From Myroides phaeus (GTDB lineage: Bacteria; Bacteroidota; Bacteroidia; Flavobacteriales; Flavobacteriaceae), in assembly GCF_900099675.1 (NCBI RefSeq), contig NZ_FNDQ01000002.1:62001-126000 (forward strand): 64,000 nt of DNA. Reading direction: 5' to 3'. The notes beneath the pieces were generated by a model that was not told where the DNA came from, searched no databases, and saw nothing but the letters and a program-made list of their open reading frames with translations. Shown piece by piece: positions 18,603 to 28,184 of the stretch; the stretch's first letter is position 1; each line of letters begins with the position of its first letter. Position numbers and translations under genes: made by a program.

Positions 18603-19886
18603 TTATAGGTTGTATTGCTTGATTTTTCTATATAATGTTCTTTCAGAGATTCCAAGTTCTTCTGCTGCAGCTTTTCTTTTACCTTTATTTCTTTCCAATG
18701 CTTTTTTAATTAACTCTAATTCTTGGTCAACTAAATTTAAAGGAATGTCCTCTACTGTCTCCGCTAAAAGGTAATTGTTGTCGTCTTCATCATCATCAAC
18801 ATGCTCGTGAAATGAGTTGTTTTGAGTTTGATGATTTTCCATTGGTAAGATATTAAAACTGCTCGTAGGAGTCGATTGTATATCTTGAATCTCATTACTT
18901 TTTTGTCCGTAGATACGTTGAATTAAATTCTTATTAGATTCTTGAACTTGTCCTTTGTCGTTTTGTAATAACTCTAAAGTTAGTTTTTTAAGATCCGTAA
19001 GATCTCCTTTCATATCAAAAAGGACCTTATATAAAATTTCTCTTTCACTACTAAAATCAGAATCTGCTTTTTTAGTATTCACCAAAGACGGCAATTGTCT
19101 GTCGTGATTTGGTAAATAAGTTTGAAGAACAGGTAATGTAATAACTCTATTTGTCTCCAATACAGATATTTGTTCAGCTACATTTCGCAATTGACGAATA
19201 TTTCCGTCCCAGCGGTATCTCATTAAATAATTAGCAGCTTCCGGTTCAAGTTTGATAGGAGGCATTTTATATTTATGTGAGAAATCAGAAGCAAATTTTC
19301 TAAAGATTAAATGAATATCTTCACCTCTTTCACGAAGAGGAGGAAGGTTTATTTCTACCGTACTTAAACGGTAATACAAATCTTCTCTAAATTTTCCCTT
19401 GTCAATAGCTTCCATCATGTTAACATTCGTAGCAGCGATAATACGGATGTCAGATTTTTGAACTTTAGAAGAACCAACTTTAATAAATTCACCATTTTCA
19501 AGCACACGTAATAATCGTACCTGTGTTGTTAGAGGTAACTCTCCAACTTCATCTAAGAAAATAGTTCCTCCATCAGCTTCTTCAAAGTAACCTTCACGAG
19601 AGCCAATAGCTCCCGTAAAAGCACCTTTTTCATGTCCGAATAATTCACTGTCAATTGTACCTTCTGGAATAGCTCCACAGTTTACAGCAATATATTTACC
19701 GTGTTTTCTGTGCGATAATGAATGTATGATTTTAGGGATACTCTCTTTACCAACTCCGCTTTCTCCTGTTACTAAAACCGAAATATCAGTAGGAGCTACT
19801 TGAATAGCTTTTTCTAACGCACGGTTTAGCTTAATATCGTTTCCGATAATTTCGAAGCGTTGTTTTATAACTTGAAGGTTTTCCAT
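18603..19886 (-). CDS. Sigma-54-dependent transcriptional activator without a sensor domain
   Basis: The 427-residue product consists of an AAA+ domain (about 10-245) and a C-terminal Fis-type helix-turn-helix (about 385-427). Visible are Walker A G-E-S-G-V-G-K-E near 40-47, the sigma-54 contact loop G-A-F-T-G-A near 90-95, Walker B G-G-T-I-F-L-D-E-V-G-E near 106-116, and E-E-L-G-I-S-E-R-T-L-Y-R-K-I-K at the end. There is no receiver, PAS or GAF domain, and a non-conserved acidic linker joins the two domains. Activity must be set by protein contacts or expression. It lies between miaB and lptE. Confidence 0.93.
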   Translation of the reverse strand: MENLQVIKQRFEIIGNDIKLNRALEKAIQVAPTDISVLVTGESGVGKESIPKIIHSLSHRKHGKYIAVNCGAIPEGTIDSELFGHEKGAFTGAIGSREGYFEEADGGTIFLDEVGELPLTTQVRLLRVLENGEFIKVGSSKVQKSDIRIIAATNVNMMEAIDKGKFREDLYYRLSTVEINLPPLRERGEDIHLIFRKFASDFSHKYKMPPIKLEPEAANYLMRYRWDGNIRQLRNVAEQISVLETNRVITLPVLQTYLPNHDRQLPSLVNTKKADSDFSSEREILYKVLFDMKGDLTDLKKLTLELLQNDKGQVQESNKNLIQRIYGQKSNEIQDIQSTPTSSFNILPMENHQTQNNSFHEHVDDDEDDNNYLLAETVEDIPLNLVDQELELIKKALERNKGKRKAAAEELGISERTLYRKIKQYNL

Positions 19887-19911
19887 CGTTTGACGTGATA
19901 ATTATAATAAA

Positions 19912-21360
19912 CTATTCTTGCATAGGAGAATATCCTACAGCTTTTCCAATTAATGTAGCAGAAGTACAATCAGTAATTTCCACCATTACAAAATCTCCTA
20001 CTTTATAGTTTTCTTTAGGGAAAACAGTAGTAGTGTTTTGAGAGTTTCTTCCAGACCATTCTTGTTCAGAACGCTTAGATGTTTTTTCAATCAATACCTC
20101 TACCGTTTGACCAACAAAACGTTGTGTTCTTTCCAAACTGATTTTATTTTGAACAGCTATAATCTCTGAAAGGCGACGTTTTTTAATCTCTTCAGGCACA
20201 TCATCTTCTAATTTTCTTGCTGCAAGTGTACCTGGTCTTTCAGAATAAGCAAACATAAAACCGAAGTCATATCTTACGTGTTCCATTAATGACAAAGTAT
20301 CTTTATGATCCTCTTCTGTCTCAGTAGGGAAACCTGTAATCATATCTTGAGAAAGAGAAATACCTGGGATAATTTCATAAATCTTATCTACCAAGGCAAT
20401 ATATTCTTCTCTTGTATGTTGACGGTTCATTTCTTTTAAAATACGAGTACTTCCTGATTGCACAGGTAAGTGAATGTATTTACAAACATTGTGGTATTTA
20501 GCAATTACGTGAAGAACCTCTTCGTGCATATCTTGTGGATTAGACGTTGAAAATCTAAAACGCATCTTAGGGAAAGAAATAGCACACTGCTCTAATAATT
20601 GAGCAAAGTCCATTGCTGTTGCCTTTTGCATTTCAGTAGCTTTGTCAAAGTCTTTTTTAAGACCACCACCGTACCATAAATAACTATCAACGTTTTGACC
20701 TAAAAGAGTAATTTCCTTAAAACCTCTTTCTTGTAAGTCTTTAATTTCAGTTAAGATACTTTGAGGGTCACGGCTTCTTTCTCTACCTCTTGTAAAAGGA
20801 ACAACACAGAATGTACACATATTGTCACACCCTCTTGTAATTGATACAAAAGCGGTAACACCATTACTCTGTAAACGAACAGGAGAAATATCACCATACG
20901 TTTCTTCTTTAGAAAGAATAACGTTAATAGCATCTCTGCCTTCTTCTACATCTTTTAGTAAGTTTGGAATGTCTTTGTAAGCATCAGGTCCAACAACCAT
21001 ATCTACAATTTTTTCCTCTTCTAAAAATTTACTTTTTAAACGTTCAGCCATACAACCAAGAACCCCAACTTTCATTCCTGGGTTTTTCTTTTTAATTCGG
21101 TTGTATTGATCAAGACGTTTACGAACGGTTTGTTCTGCCTTATCTCTAATTGAGCAAGTGTTTACTAACACTAAATCTGCTTCTTCTAAATTATCTGTTG
21201 TATTATATCCTTCTTCAGAAAGGATTGAAGCTACAATTTCACTATCTGAAAAGTTCATTTGACAACCGTAGCTTTCAATGAATAGCTTCTTACCGTTGTT
21301 CTCCTTTTTCTCTAATTGTAGGCTTGTACCTTGTTTATTTTCGTCAATTACCTTTTCCAT
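19912..21360 (-). CDS. miaB: tRNA-2-methylthio-N6-dimethylallyladenosine synthase MiaB
   Basis: MiaB is a radical SAM methylthiotransferase that adds a methylthio group to i6A37 of tRNAs. The 482-residue product has the N-terminal UPF0004 domain with cluster cysteines in [16 protein letters not shown] and G-C-M-A-E-R, the radical SAM motif [10 protein letters not shown] near 177-186, and a C-terminal TRAM domain (about 415-475). It is the first gene of a five-gene minus-strand operon with a promoter at 21395-21425. Confidence 0.97.
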   Translation of the reverse strand: MEKVIDENKQGTSLQLEKKENNGKKLFIESYGCQMNFSDSEIVASILSEEGYNTTDNLEEADLVLVNTCSIRDKAEQTVRKRLDQYNRIKKKNPGMKVGVLGCMAERLKSKFLEEEKIVDMVVGPDAYKDIPNLLKDVEEGRDAINVILSKEETYGDISPVRLQSNGVTAFVSITRGCDNMCTFCVVPFTRGRERSRDPQSILTEIKDLQERGFKEITLLGQNVDSYLWYGGGLKKDFDKATEMQKATAMDFAQLLEQCAISFPKMRFRFSTSNPQDMHEEVLHVIAKYHNVCKYIHLPVQSGSTRILKEMNRQHTREEYIALVDKIYEIIPGISLSQDMITGFPTETEEDHKDTLSLMEHVRYDFGFMFAYSERPGTLAARKLEDDVPEEIKKRRLSEIIAVQNKISLERTQRFVGQTVEVLIEKTSKRSEQEWSGRNSQNTTTVFPKENYKVGDFVMVEITDCTSATLIGKAVGYSPMQE

Positions 21361-21394
21361 AAGATTGCTCTAAGGGTGTTTTACTTATATGGGG

Positions 21395-21425
21395 CAAAGA
21401 TACTTTTTTTTAGATAACTGACAAG
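21395..21425 (-). promoter_or_regulatory. Promoter of the miaB operon
   Basis: On the minus strand CTTG, a 19-bp spacer and TATCTTTG match the consensus (plus-strand CAAAGATA at 21395-21402, CAAG at 21422-21425). Confidence 0.75.
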
Positions 21426-21597
21426 ATGACAGCTATATATTTGACACTATTTTAAAGGAGTGATAGTTGACATATAAATATGATGTTTTTGATGCGAGAC
21501 TTCATCAAGTATAACTATTCTACGAGGTTTTGAGTTTTTTTTCGTAAGTAATGTTTTCGTTATAGAAGTGTTTACAACGTGAATTATAGGAGTTTCT

Positions 21598-21711
21598 ATT
21601 GTACCATGTTCGAGAGAACTTCGAGACAAGTACCAGATTCCTTCGAAAAACAGGGGCTTTTTCCGAAGAAGAGTCGACGTAGAGTCGAATTTGAGTGAAA
21701 CGAGGTCTGAA
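21598..21711. repeat. Repeat element B: 11-bp-phased units around a hairpin core
   Basis: The core at 21642-21667 starts TTCGAAA and ends TTTCCGAA. Left units of 11 bp start at 21598 (ends GTACCATG), 21609 (TTCGAGA), 21620 (TTCGAGA) and 21631 (TACCAGA). Right units, read as reverse complements, occupy 21668-21678 (GTCGACT), 21679-21689 (TTCGACT), 21690-21700 (TTTCACT) and 21701-21711. It shares GTACCATGTTCGAGA with element A at the same slot. Unlike A and C, its arms are not complementary outside the core, yet the 11-bp phase is intact. Confidence 0.8.
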
Positions 21712-22036
21712 TAAAACTGTTCTAAATGGTTATCTGTGGTAAAGGAATTCTCTCTTCTTGGGAAGACTAAAAGAAGTTTTGAATGATTGAAAACTACGTT
21801 TTAAGAGATTGTATTTTAAGGCAAAGTATTAATGGATATATAATACAGAAAGTAAAATTAAGGATGATATTTAGAACAAAAGAGAACTATGTTAATATAC
21901 AAGAATATTGTACCTTTATATAAAGGGGGTAAATAAATACAGTTTTAAGGATGCTTGTGTAATTTAAGATTGAAAAAGACAGATAAAGATTGAAATTTAG
22001 AACTTTTTAGGATATAGTTGAAATTTATAAGATTTA

Positions 22037-22057
22037 GTTTGTTTGTTTGTTTGTTTG
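22037..22057. repeat. Tetranucleotide repeat (GTTT)5 overlapping a -33 region
   Basis: Five tandem TTTG copies lie at 22038-22057. A -7-like TAAATTTG follows at 22067-22074. Two of the TTTG copies (22042-22045 and 22046-22049) fall at 21- and 17-bp spacing, near the optimum for a -33 box. Confidence 0.7.
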
Positions 22058-22203
22058 GAAAAATATTAAATTTGTTTATATCTCAGTGTAAAGTTGGGGT
22101 ATTTATAGCAAAATGATTAAGTTATACCGAAATTAGTATGCGAGCATATTACTTAAAAGGACTATTAATAAAGGAGAGAGCAGATATATTCAAAAAAATC
22201 ATA

Positions 22204-22211
22204 TATTTTTG
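22204..22211 (+). promoter_or_regulatory. topA proximal promoter -7 box
   Basis: TATTTTTG matches TAnnTTTG and ends 19 bp before the topA ATG. Confidence 0.6.
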
Positions 22212-22230
22212 CTCTACAAAATAATGAAGT

Positions 22231-24780
22231 ATGGCAAAGAATTTAGTGATTGTTGAGTCACCTGCAAAGGCAAAAACCATTGAAAAATTTTTAGGACAAG
22301 ATTACCAAGTTGAGTCAAGTTATGGACACATAGCTGATTTACCGTCAAAAGAGATAGGAGTAGATGTAGATAATAACTTTAAACCAAAGTATGAGGTTTC
22401 AAGTGATAAGAAGGCGGTGGTCAAAAAACTAAAAGATCTTGCAAAGAAAGCAGAGATGGTTTGGTTAGCATCCGATGAGGACCGTGAGGGAGAAGCTATT
22501 GCATGGCACTTAGCAGAGGAGCTAAATTTGAAGAATGAGAATACAAAACGTATTGTTTTTCATGAGATTACCAAGACTGCTATTTTAAAAGCAATTGATA
22601 ATCCAAGACAAATTGATTATAATTTAGTAAATGCACAACAAGCAAGACGCGTACTTGATAGACTTGTTGGGTATGAATTATCTCCTGTTTTATGGAAAAA
22701 AGTAAAAGGAGGTTTATCTGCAGGTAGAGTTCAGTCTGTAGCTGTAAGATTGATAGTAGAACGCGAACGAGATATTAATGAATTCAAAGTAAATTCATCT
22801 TACCACATTTCTGCCGAGTTTAAAACAGCAGAAGGAAAGGTGTTAAAAGCAAAGTTACCTAAGAACTTTGCAACGGAAAAAGAAGCACACGACTTTTTAG
22901 CTCTAAATATTGGAGCTGAATATAGAGTAGGGGATTTAGAGACTAAACCAGCTAAAAAATCTCCAGCAGCTCCCTTTACAACATCTACATTACAACAAGA
23001 GGCTGCAAGAAAACTGCATTATTCAGTAGGACAAACAATGATGTTAGCACAGCGCTTATATGAAAGTGGATTAATCACTTATATGAGAACGGATAGTGTA
23101 AACTTGTCAAAAGATGCAATGAGTGCTGCTGCTGCTGAGATTACAAAATCATATGGAGCAGAGTATTCAAAACCTCGTACCTATACTACAAAAAGTAAAG
23201 GAGCACAAGAAGCCCACGAAGCAATTCGTCCTACTAATATGGCTTTGCATGCAGCACCAGTAGACAGAGATCAAGCGAGATTATACGATTTGATTTGGAA
23301 GCGTACTTTAGCTTCTCAAATGAGTGATGCGAAATTAGAACGTACAAACGTGAAAATTGAAGCAAATAAATTTAAAGATTACTTTGCTGCTTCAGGAGAG
23401 GTATTGCTTTTTGAAGGATTCTTAAAAGTATATTTAGAAGGACACGATGATGAGGATGAAGAAGTAGAAGGTATTTTACCAGCATTACGCGTAGGTGAGT
23501 ATTTACAGCAAAATGCTTTGGTTGCTACACAACGTTTTACAAAGCCAGCTGCTCGTTATACAGAAGCTTCTTTGGTTAAGAAGTTAGAAGAGCTTGGTAT
23601 TGGTCGTCCATCTACTTATGCGCCGACTATTTCTACGATTATGGCACGTAATTATGTGGAAAAAGGAGAGACAGAAGGAAAAGAGCGTCCTTATAAAATG
23701 ATGGTATTAAGAGGTGGAGAAATTAAGCAAAAAGAATTGGTTGAAAAAACAGGTTCTGATAAAGGGAAGTTAGTTCCTACTGATATTGGAATCATTGTTA
23801 ACGACTTTTTAGTAAAGAATTTCAAAACTATTTTAGATTATAACTTTACAGCAAAAGTAGAGCAAGACTTTGATGAGATTGCTGCTGGGAATGAAGATTG
23901 GGCTAAAATGATGAAAGAATTTTATGACCATTTCCACCCAACTGTAAAGGATGTAGAAGAAAATGCAGAACGCGAATCAGGAGAGCGTATTTTAGGAATA
24001 CATCCTGTGAGTGGTAAAACAGTATTAGTTCGTTTAGCTAAGTTTGGACCAGTTGCACAAATTGGAGATCCTGAAGATGAGGAAAAACAGTTTGCAAGTT
24101 TAGCACCTGACCAGAATATAGGTACAATTACTTTAGAAGAGGCATTAACTCTTTTCTTGTTGCCTAAAGTTTTAGGGCAGTATAAAGAAGAAGAAGTCGA
24201 GGTGAATAATGGGCGTTTTGGTCCGTATGTTCGTTTTGGTAAAGTGTTTATTTCATTGCCAAAAGGAGAAGAACCTTTGGATGTTACTTACGAAAGAGCA
24301 GTTGAATTAATCAAAGAGAAAGAACAAGCAGATGCTCCAATTGCAAGCTACCAAGGATTGCCAGTTCAAAAAGGTGTTGGTCGTTTTGGTCCTTACTTAA
24401 AGTGGAATGGTATTTTTATTAATGTTAATAAGAAGTATAATTTTGACAATCTTTCAAATGACGATATCAACGAATTAATCGAGGATAAAATCAAAAAAGA
24501 GAAGGAAAAAGTTTTACATGATTGGGCAGAAGAAGGAATTCGCGTTGAAAAAGCACGTTGGGGACGTTCGGTGATTCTAAAAGGAAAAGTAAAAATAGAA
24601 TTAGGCAAGGAAGTTGATGCTGCAGCTTTGACGTTAGACGAAGTAAAAGCAATGATTGAGGCTAAAACACCAGCTAAGAAAACGGCTGCTAAAAAAACGA
24701 CTGTTGCTAAGAAAACAACAGCTACGAAAAAAGCAACGACAAAAAAGGCAACGACAACAAAAACTACCAAAACCAAGTAG
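22231..24780 (+). CDS. topA: DNA topoisomerase I (type IA)
   Basis: TopA relaxes negative supercoils by cutting one strand. The 849-residue product has the Toprim domain (E-S-P-A-K-A-K-T-I near 8, D-E-D-R-E-G-E-A-I-A-W-H near 90), the catalytic Tyr284 in L-I-T-Y-M-R-T-D-S, and I-G-R-P-S-T-Y-A-P-T-I near 460. The C-terminal region has repeats containing G-R-F-G-P-Y in place of the zinc fingers of E. coli. The last 40 residues form a basic Lys-, Thr- and Ala-rich tail, probably for DNA binding. The next gene starts 4 bases downstream. Confidence 0.98.
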   Translation: MAKNLVIVESPAKAKTIEKFLGQDYQVESSYGHIADLPSKEIGVDVDNNFKPKYEVSSDKKAVVKKLKDLAKKAEMVWLASDEDREGEAIAWHLAEELNLKNENTKRIVFHEITKTAILKAIDNPRQIDYNLVNAQQARRVLDRLVGYELSPVLWKKVKGGLSAGRVQSVAVRLIVERERDINEFKVNSSYHISAEFKTAEGKVLKAKLPKNFATEKEAHDFLALNIGAEYRVGDLETKPAKKSPAAPFTTSTLQQEAARKLHYSVGQTMMLAQRLYESGLITYMRTDSVNLSKDAMSAAAAEITKSYGAEYSKPRTYTTKSKGAQEAHEAIRPTNMALHAAPVDRDQARLYDLIWKRTLASQMSDAKLERTNVKIEANKFKDYFAASGEVLLFEGFLKVYLEGHDDEDEEVEGILPALRVGEYLQQNALVATQRFTKPAARYTEASLVKKLEELGIGRPSTYAPTISTIMARNYVEKGETEGKERPYKMMVLRGGEIKQKELVEKTGSDKGKLVPTDIGIIVNDFLVKNFKTILDYNFTAKVEQDFDEIAAGNEDWAKMMKEFYDHFHPTVKDVEENAERESGERILGIHPVSGKTVLVRLAKFGPVAQIGDPEDEEKQFASLAPDQNIGTITLEEALTLFLLPKVLGQYKEEEVEVNNGRFGPYVRFGKVFISLPKGEEPLDVTYERAVELIKEKEQADAPIASYQGLPVQKGVGRFGPYLKWNGIFINVNKKYNFDNLSNDDINELIEDKIKKEKEKVLHDWAEEGIRVEKARWGRSVILKGKVKIELGKEVDAAALTLDEVKAMIEAKTPAKKTAAKKTTVAKKTTATKKATTKKATTTKTTKTK

Positions 24781-24783
24781 AAT

Positions 24784-25926
24784 ATGTTATATGAGTTATT
24801 AAGACCTATCGGAGATGAGTTAATAAACTTTATTGACGGATTGCCAAGTCAATCTTTAGGGAAGAAAATTACTTTTTTTTCTGGTGGTAATTTTGAAAAC
24901 TATAGTAGATATCGAATTGCGATTATAGGAGTAATTGATAATCGTGGTTTTAATAACGATGATGATATTGTTGATTTATCTAAAATAAGAAAAGCTTTTT
25001 ATGCTTTGTTTCCGGGAAACTGGAGTACAAATATGATTGATTTAGGTGATATTTTACCTGGAGAGCAATTGCAAGACACTTATTTTTTATTAAAAACCTT
25101 AGTTGGTGACTTAGTTAAAAATGGTGTTATTCCAATTGTGATCGGAGGCTCACAAGATATGACCTATGCTATTTATAGAGGATATGACAAATTAGAACAA
25201 ATGGTTAACTTAGTGTCTATTGATGCCAAGTTAGATTTAGCTAAAGAAGGAAGCTTTCCAGCAGAGAGTTTTCTGTCTCGCATTATTATGGAAGAACCTG
25301 TTAATTTGTTTAATTTTTCTAATATAGGATATCAAACTTATTTTAATGCTCAAGAGGAGATCGACTTGATTGAGAGCCTATATTTTGAGGCATATAGAGT
25401 AGGAGAGATTACAAAGAATATAAAATTAGCAGAACCTGTTTTGCGAGATGCGGATATCATTAGCATTGATATGGGAGTTGTAAAATCAGGGGATTCAGGT
25501 AATTTTGATTTTTTCAATCCTAATGGATTTGATGGGAAAGAGATTTGTTCCTTAGCTCGTTATTCAGGATTAAGTGATAGAGTTTCATCTTTTGGTATTT
25601 TTAATTATAATAATAACAAAAATGAGACGTTACTAATAGCACAGATCTTATGGTATTTTGTAGAAGGTGTAAATTTTAGATCTAACGAATATCCATTTGT
25701 GAGTAAAGAAAGTTACTTAAAATATATTGTTCCAGTTGAGGGATATGATGATTTAATTTTCTTTAAAAGTGATGTATCAGAACGATGGTGGGTAGAAGCG
25801 CCTGTGTTCTTTAATAATACAGAGAAAAAGGTATTGTTGCCTTGTAGTTATGATGATTATGAATTGGCTATAAGTCAAAATGTACCCGAAAGATGGTGGC
25901 GTACATTGAAAAAAAGTTTGCTATAA
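24784..25926 (+). CDS. Ureohydrolase (arginase/formimidoylglutamase)-fold protein with degraded metal site
   Basis: The 380-residue protein follows the arginase fold order and resembles genes annotated as formimidoylglutamase beside gldK in other flavobacteria. The manganese ligands are largely lost. The G-G-D/G-H motif reads GGSQD (121-125), D-A-H-x-D reads DAKLD (147-151), and S-x-D-x-D reads SIDMG (227-231). Two of three His/Asp-rich motifs therefore lack the His, and the last lacks the second Asp. It is probably a non-catalytic member. It lies 4 bases after topA and 122 bases before gldK; a structural or regulatory role linked to topA or to secretion is possible but unproven. Confidence 0.75.
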   Translation: MLYELLRPIGDELINFIDGLPSQSLGKKITFFSGGNFENYSRYRIAIIGVIDNRGFNNDDDIVDLSKIRKAFYALFPGNWSTNMIDLGDILPGEQLQDTYFLLKTLVGDLVKNGVIPIVIGGSQDMTYAIYRGYDKLEQMVNLVSIDAKLDLAKEGSFPAESFLSRIIMEEPVNLFNFSNIGYQTYFNAQEEIDLIESLYFEAYRVGEITKNIKLAEPVLRDADIISIDMGVVKSGDSGNFDFFNPNGFDGKEICSLARYSGLSDRVSSFGIFNYNNNKNETLLIAQILWYFVEGVNFRSNEYPFVSKESYLKYIVPVEGYDDLIFFKSDVSERWWVEAPVFFNNTEKKVLLPCSYDDYELAISQNVPERWWRTLKKSLL

Positions 25927-25969
25927 TTAAAATTTTAACTTTTTTAAGTAATTTAGTTAAATTAATTTT

Positions 25970-25977
25970 TAGCTTTG
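25970..25977 (+). promoter_or_regulatory. Putative -7 box of the gldKLMN operon
   Basis: TAGCTTTG matches TAnnTTTG. It would give a leader of about 65 nt containing a weak TACTC/GAGTA hairpin. The -33 box is not clear. Confidence 0.5.
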
Positions 25978-26048
25978 TTTTGTGAAAAAATAATAAAAGA
26001 AATACTCATTAGTTTTTTAAGAGTAGTATATAAAAAACCTAAAATTAT

Positions 26049-27449
26049 ATGAAGAAGATCATTACATTAGGAGCTATGTTAACCTTGTTAGCCAGTTGTG
26101 GAACTGGAGATCGTGGTGAATTGTTAGGCGGAGATCCTGGAAAGAGATGGGATGTTCAAAAACCACAAGGGATGTCAAAAATTCCTGGGGGAACATTTAC
26201 AATGGGACAAGCAAATGAAGATATCTTGGGTGTTCAAGATGCTCCTATAAAAACAGTAACTGTTGGTTCATTCTATATGGATGAGACAGAAGTGTCTAAT
26301 AATCAATATAGAAAGTTTGTTAACTGGGTAAAAGATTCTATCATTCGTACAAAATTAGCAATTGCTGCAGATGAAATGGGAATGACAAAAGAATCTGGAG
26401 GAATCGGTGCTTATGCATTCGTTGATGCGGAAGAAAATTTAGATAAAATGTCAGCCTACCAAAGATATATGTATGAAAATTACTATAGCTTACAAGCATC
26501 TGATGATATTTATGCAGGACGTTTATTGAATAAGAAAGTTAATTTAATAAATGATGTTAACAGATACCCAGATGAGCATTATGTTGAAGTAATGGATTCA
26601 TTATATATTTCTGCAAGAGATACTTATAATGGTTTAACTACATTCGACGTGTCTAAATTGAAGTTTAAATATACTTATATTGATGTTGATGCAGCGATTA
26701 GTGATCGTTCTGCAGATACAAGAGGAAAAAGACAAAGACACCTTAAGACAGAAAACTTATTGATTTATCCAGATACAACACGTTGGATTAAAGAATTTAA
26801 GTACTCTTATAATGAGCCAATGCACAACGATTATTTCTGGCATGAAGCTTTTGGAGAATATCCAGTTGTAGGTGTTAACTGGCACCAAGCTAAAGCATTT
26901 GCTGCTTGGAGAACAATGTATAAAAACACTCATTTAAAACAAAATAAACAAGCAGTTGATATTCAAGAATACCGTTTACCAATGGAAAGCGAGTGGGAAT
27001 ATGCTGCAAGAGGAGGTCTTGAAGGAGCTATGTATCCTTGGGGAGGTCCTTACACAGTAGATGAAAAAGGATGTTTTATGGCAAACTTTAAACCTACAAG
27101 AAATGATTATGCAGCTGATGGTGCTTTATATACAGCAGATGTTCGTGCATATCCTCCAAACGGATATAATTTATATAATATGGCTGGTAATGTATCTGAG
27201 TGGACAAGCTCTACATATGATGTTTCAAGCTACGATTATATGTCAACATTAAAACCAAGAAATAGAAGAAGTGATAGTCCTTTAAAAGTTGTTAGAGGTG
27301 GTTCATGGAGAGATCCGGCTTATTTCTTACAAGTTGCTAAGCGTGATAAGGAATATGCTGATTCAGCAAGAAGTTATGTTGGATTTAGAACAGTTCAATC
27401 AGTATCTGGTTCTTTATCAAAAGTGAATGCAGCAAGAATGGCTCGTTAA
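26049..27449 (+). CDS. gldK: Gliding motility/T9SS lipoprotein GldK
   Basis: GldK (PorK) forms a periplasmic ring with GldN under the outer membrane in the type IX secretion system. The 466-residue product is a lipoprotein (L-L-A-S-C, Cys17) with a formylglycine-generating-enzyme-like (SUMF1) fold: G-G-T-F-T-M-G near 49-55, E-V-S-N-N-Q-Y near 80, N-W-H-Q-A-K-A-F near 277, R-L-P-M-E-S-E-W-E-Y-A-A-R-G-G near 315-329, N-M-A-G-N-V-S-E-W-T near 377, and V-V-R-G-G-S-W near 415. It is the first gene of gldKLMN. Confidence 0.97.
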   Translation: MKKIITLGAMLTLLASCGTGDRGELLGGDPGKRWDVQKPQGMSKIPGGTFTMGQANEDILGVQDAPIKTVTVGSFYMDETEVSNNQYRKFVNWVKDSIIRTKLAIAADEMGMTKESGGIGAYAFVDAEENLDKMSAYQRYMYENYYSLQASDDIYAGRLLNKKVNLINDVNRYPDEHYVEVMDSLYISARDTYNGLTTFDVSKLKFKYTYIDVDAAISDRSADTRGKRQRHLKTENLLIYPDTTRWIKEFKYSYNEPMHNDYFWHEAFGEYPVVGVNWHQAKAFAAWRTMYKNTHLKQNKQAVDIQEYRLPMESEWEYAARGGLEGAMYPWGGPYTVDEKGCFMANFKPTRNDYAADGALYTADVRAYPPNGYNLYNMAGNVSEWTSSTYDVSSYDYMSTLKPRNRRSDSPLKVVRGGSWRDPAYFLQVAKRDKEYADSARSYVGFRTVQSVSGSLSKVNAARMAR

Positions 27450-27483
27450 TTAAAAGGAAAAAAATAAAAAAGAAAAAAAAGCT

Positions 27484-28155
27484 ATGGCAATACCTAAAAA
27501 AGTGATGAACTTCTGTTATGGAATGGGGGCGTCAGTTGTAATCATTGGTGCATTATTTAAAATTACGCATATGGAGTTTGGTCCATTGAACGGTAATAAT
27601 ATGTTAACTGTTGGTTTATTAGTAGAGGCATTTATTTTTGCGATCTCTGCATTTGAACCAGTAGATGACGATTTAGATTGGGCAAAAGTTTTCCCAGAGT
27701 TAAATGATGGGGAGTCAAAAGAAATAAGAAAATTTAAAAATGAACAAACTCAAGCAGTAAATCCTGAAGCTACTGAAGTATCACTTTCTAAGAAATTAGA
27801 TGATATGTTGAAAGAAGCTAAGATTGATGGTGAGTTAATGAAAAGTTTAGGTACAAGTATTCGTAATTTTGAAGCTGCTTCAAGAGAAATGGGACCTGCT
27901 GTAGATTCTGTTGCTTCTACTAAGAAATATGCTGAAGAAATGAATTTAGCTGCTAAACAGTTAGAGTCATTAAATGCGATGTATAAAGTACAATTAGATA
28001 GTGCAAGTAAAAATGCAGAGATCAATCAAGCAGTTGCAGAAAATAACGTTAAGTTAAAAGAGCAAATGCAAGCATTAACTAATAACTTATCATCTCTTAA
28101 TACTGTTTATGGTGGAATGCTTTCTGCTATGGGTGGAAATAGAAATGCTAATTAG
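27484..28155 (+). CDS. gldL: T9SS motor protein GldL
   Basis: GldL (PorL) is the inner-membrane stator subunit that, with GldM, uses proton motive force to drive type IX secretion and gliding. The 223-residue product has two N-terminal membrane helices (about 11-26 and 40-57) with G-A-L-F-K-I-T-H-M between them and a conserved Glu within the second, followed by a cytoplasmic coiled-coil-rich region to the end. It lies 34 bases after gldK and 29 before gldM. Confidence 0.97.
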   Translation: MAIPKKVMNFCYGMGASVVIIGALFKITHMEFGPLNGNNMLTVGLLVEAFIFAISAFEPVDDDLDWAKVFPELNDGESKEIRKFKNEQTQAVNPEATEVSLSKKLDDMLKEAKIDGELMKSLGTSIRNFEAASREMGPAVDSVASTKKYAEEMNLAAKQLESLNAMYKVQLDSASKNAEINQAVAENNVKLKEQMQALTNNLSSLNTVYGGMLSAMGGNRNAN

Positions 28156-28184
28156 TTTATAATTCGTAAAAATATTATAAGGTA

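Larger units (their letters stand above)
21361..22230. other. 870-bp gene-free interval between divergent miaB and topA
   Basis: This is the longest gene-free stretch in the window. It contains the miaB promoter, repeat element B (21598-21711), the tetranucleotide repeat at 22037-22057 and the topA promoter. The stretch from 21712 to 22035 shows no coding frame. Its only notable structure is a short palindrome around 21914-21927, CCTTTATATAAAGG. Confidence 0.7.

Noticed and set aside
21447-21629. Minus-strand frame across repeat element B
   Set aside because: The frame runs through the repeat, has no family match or start context, and there is no comparable frame in elements A or C.
24393-24776. 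Minus-strand hydrophobic frame within topA
   Set aside because: It is the mirror of the Lys/Thr/Ala-rich tail of topA, with no promoter or family match.
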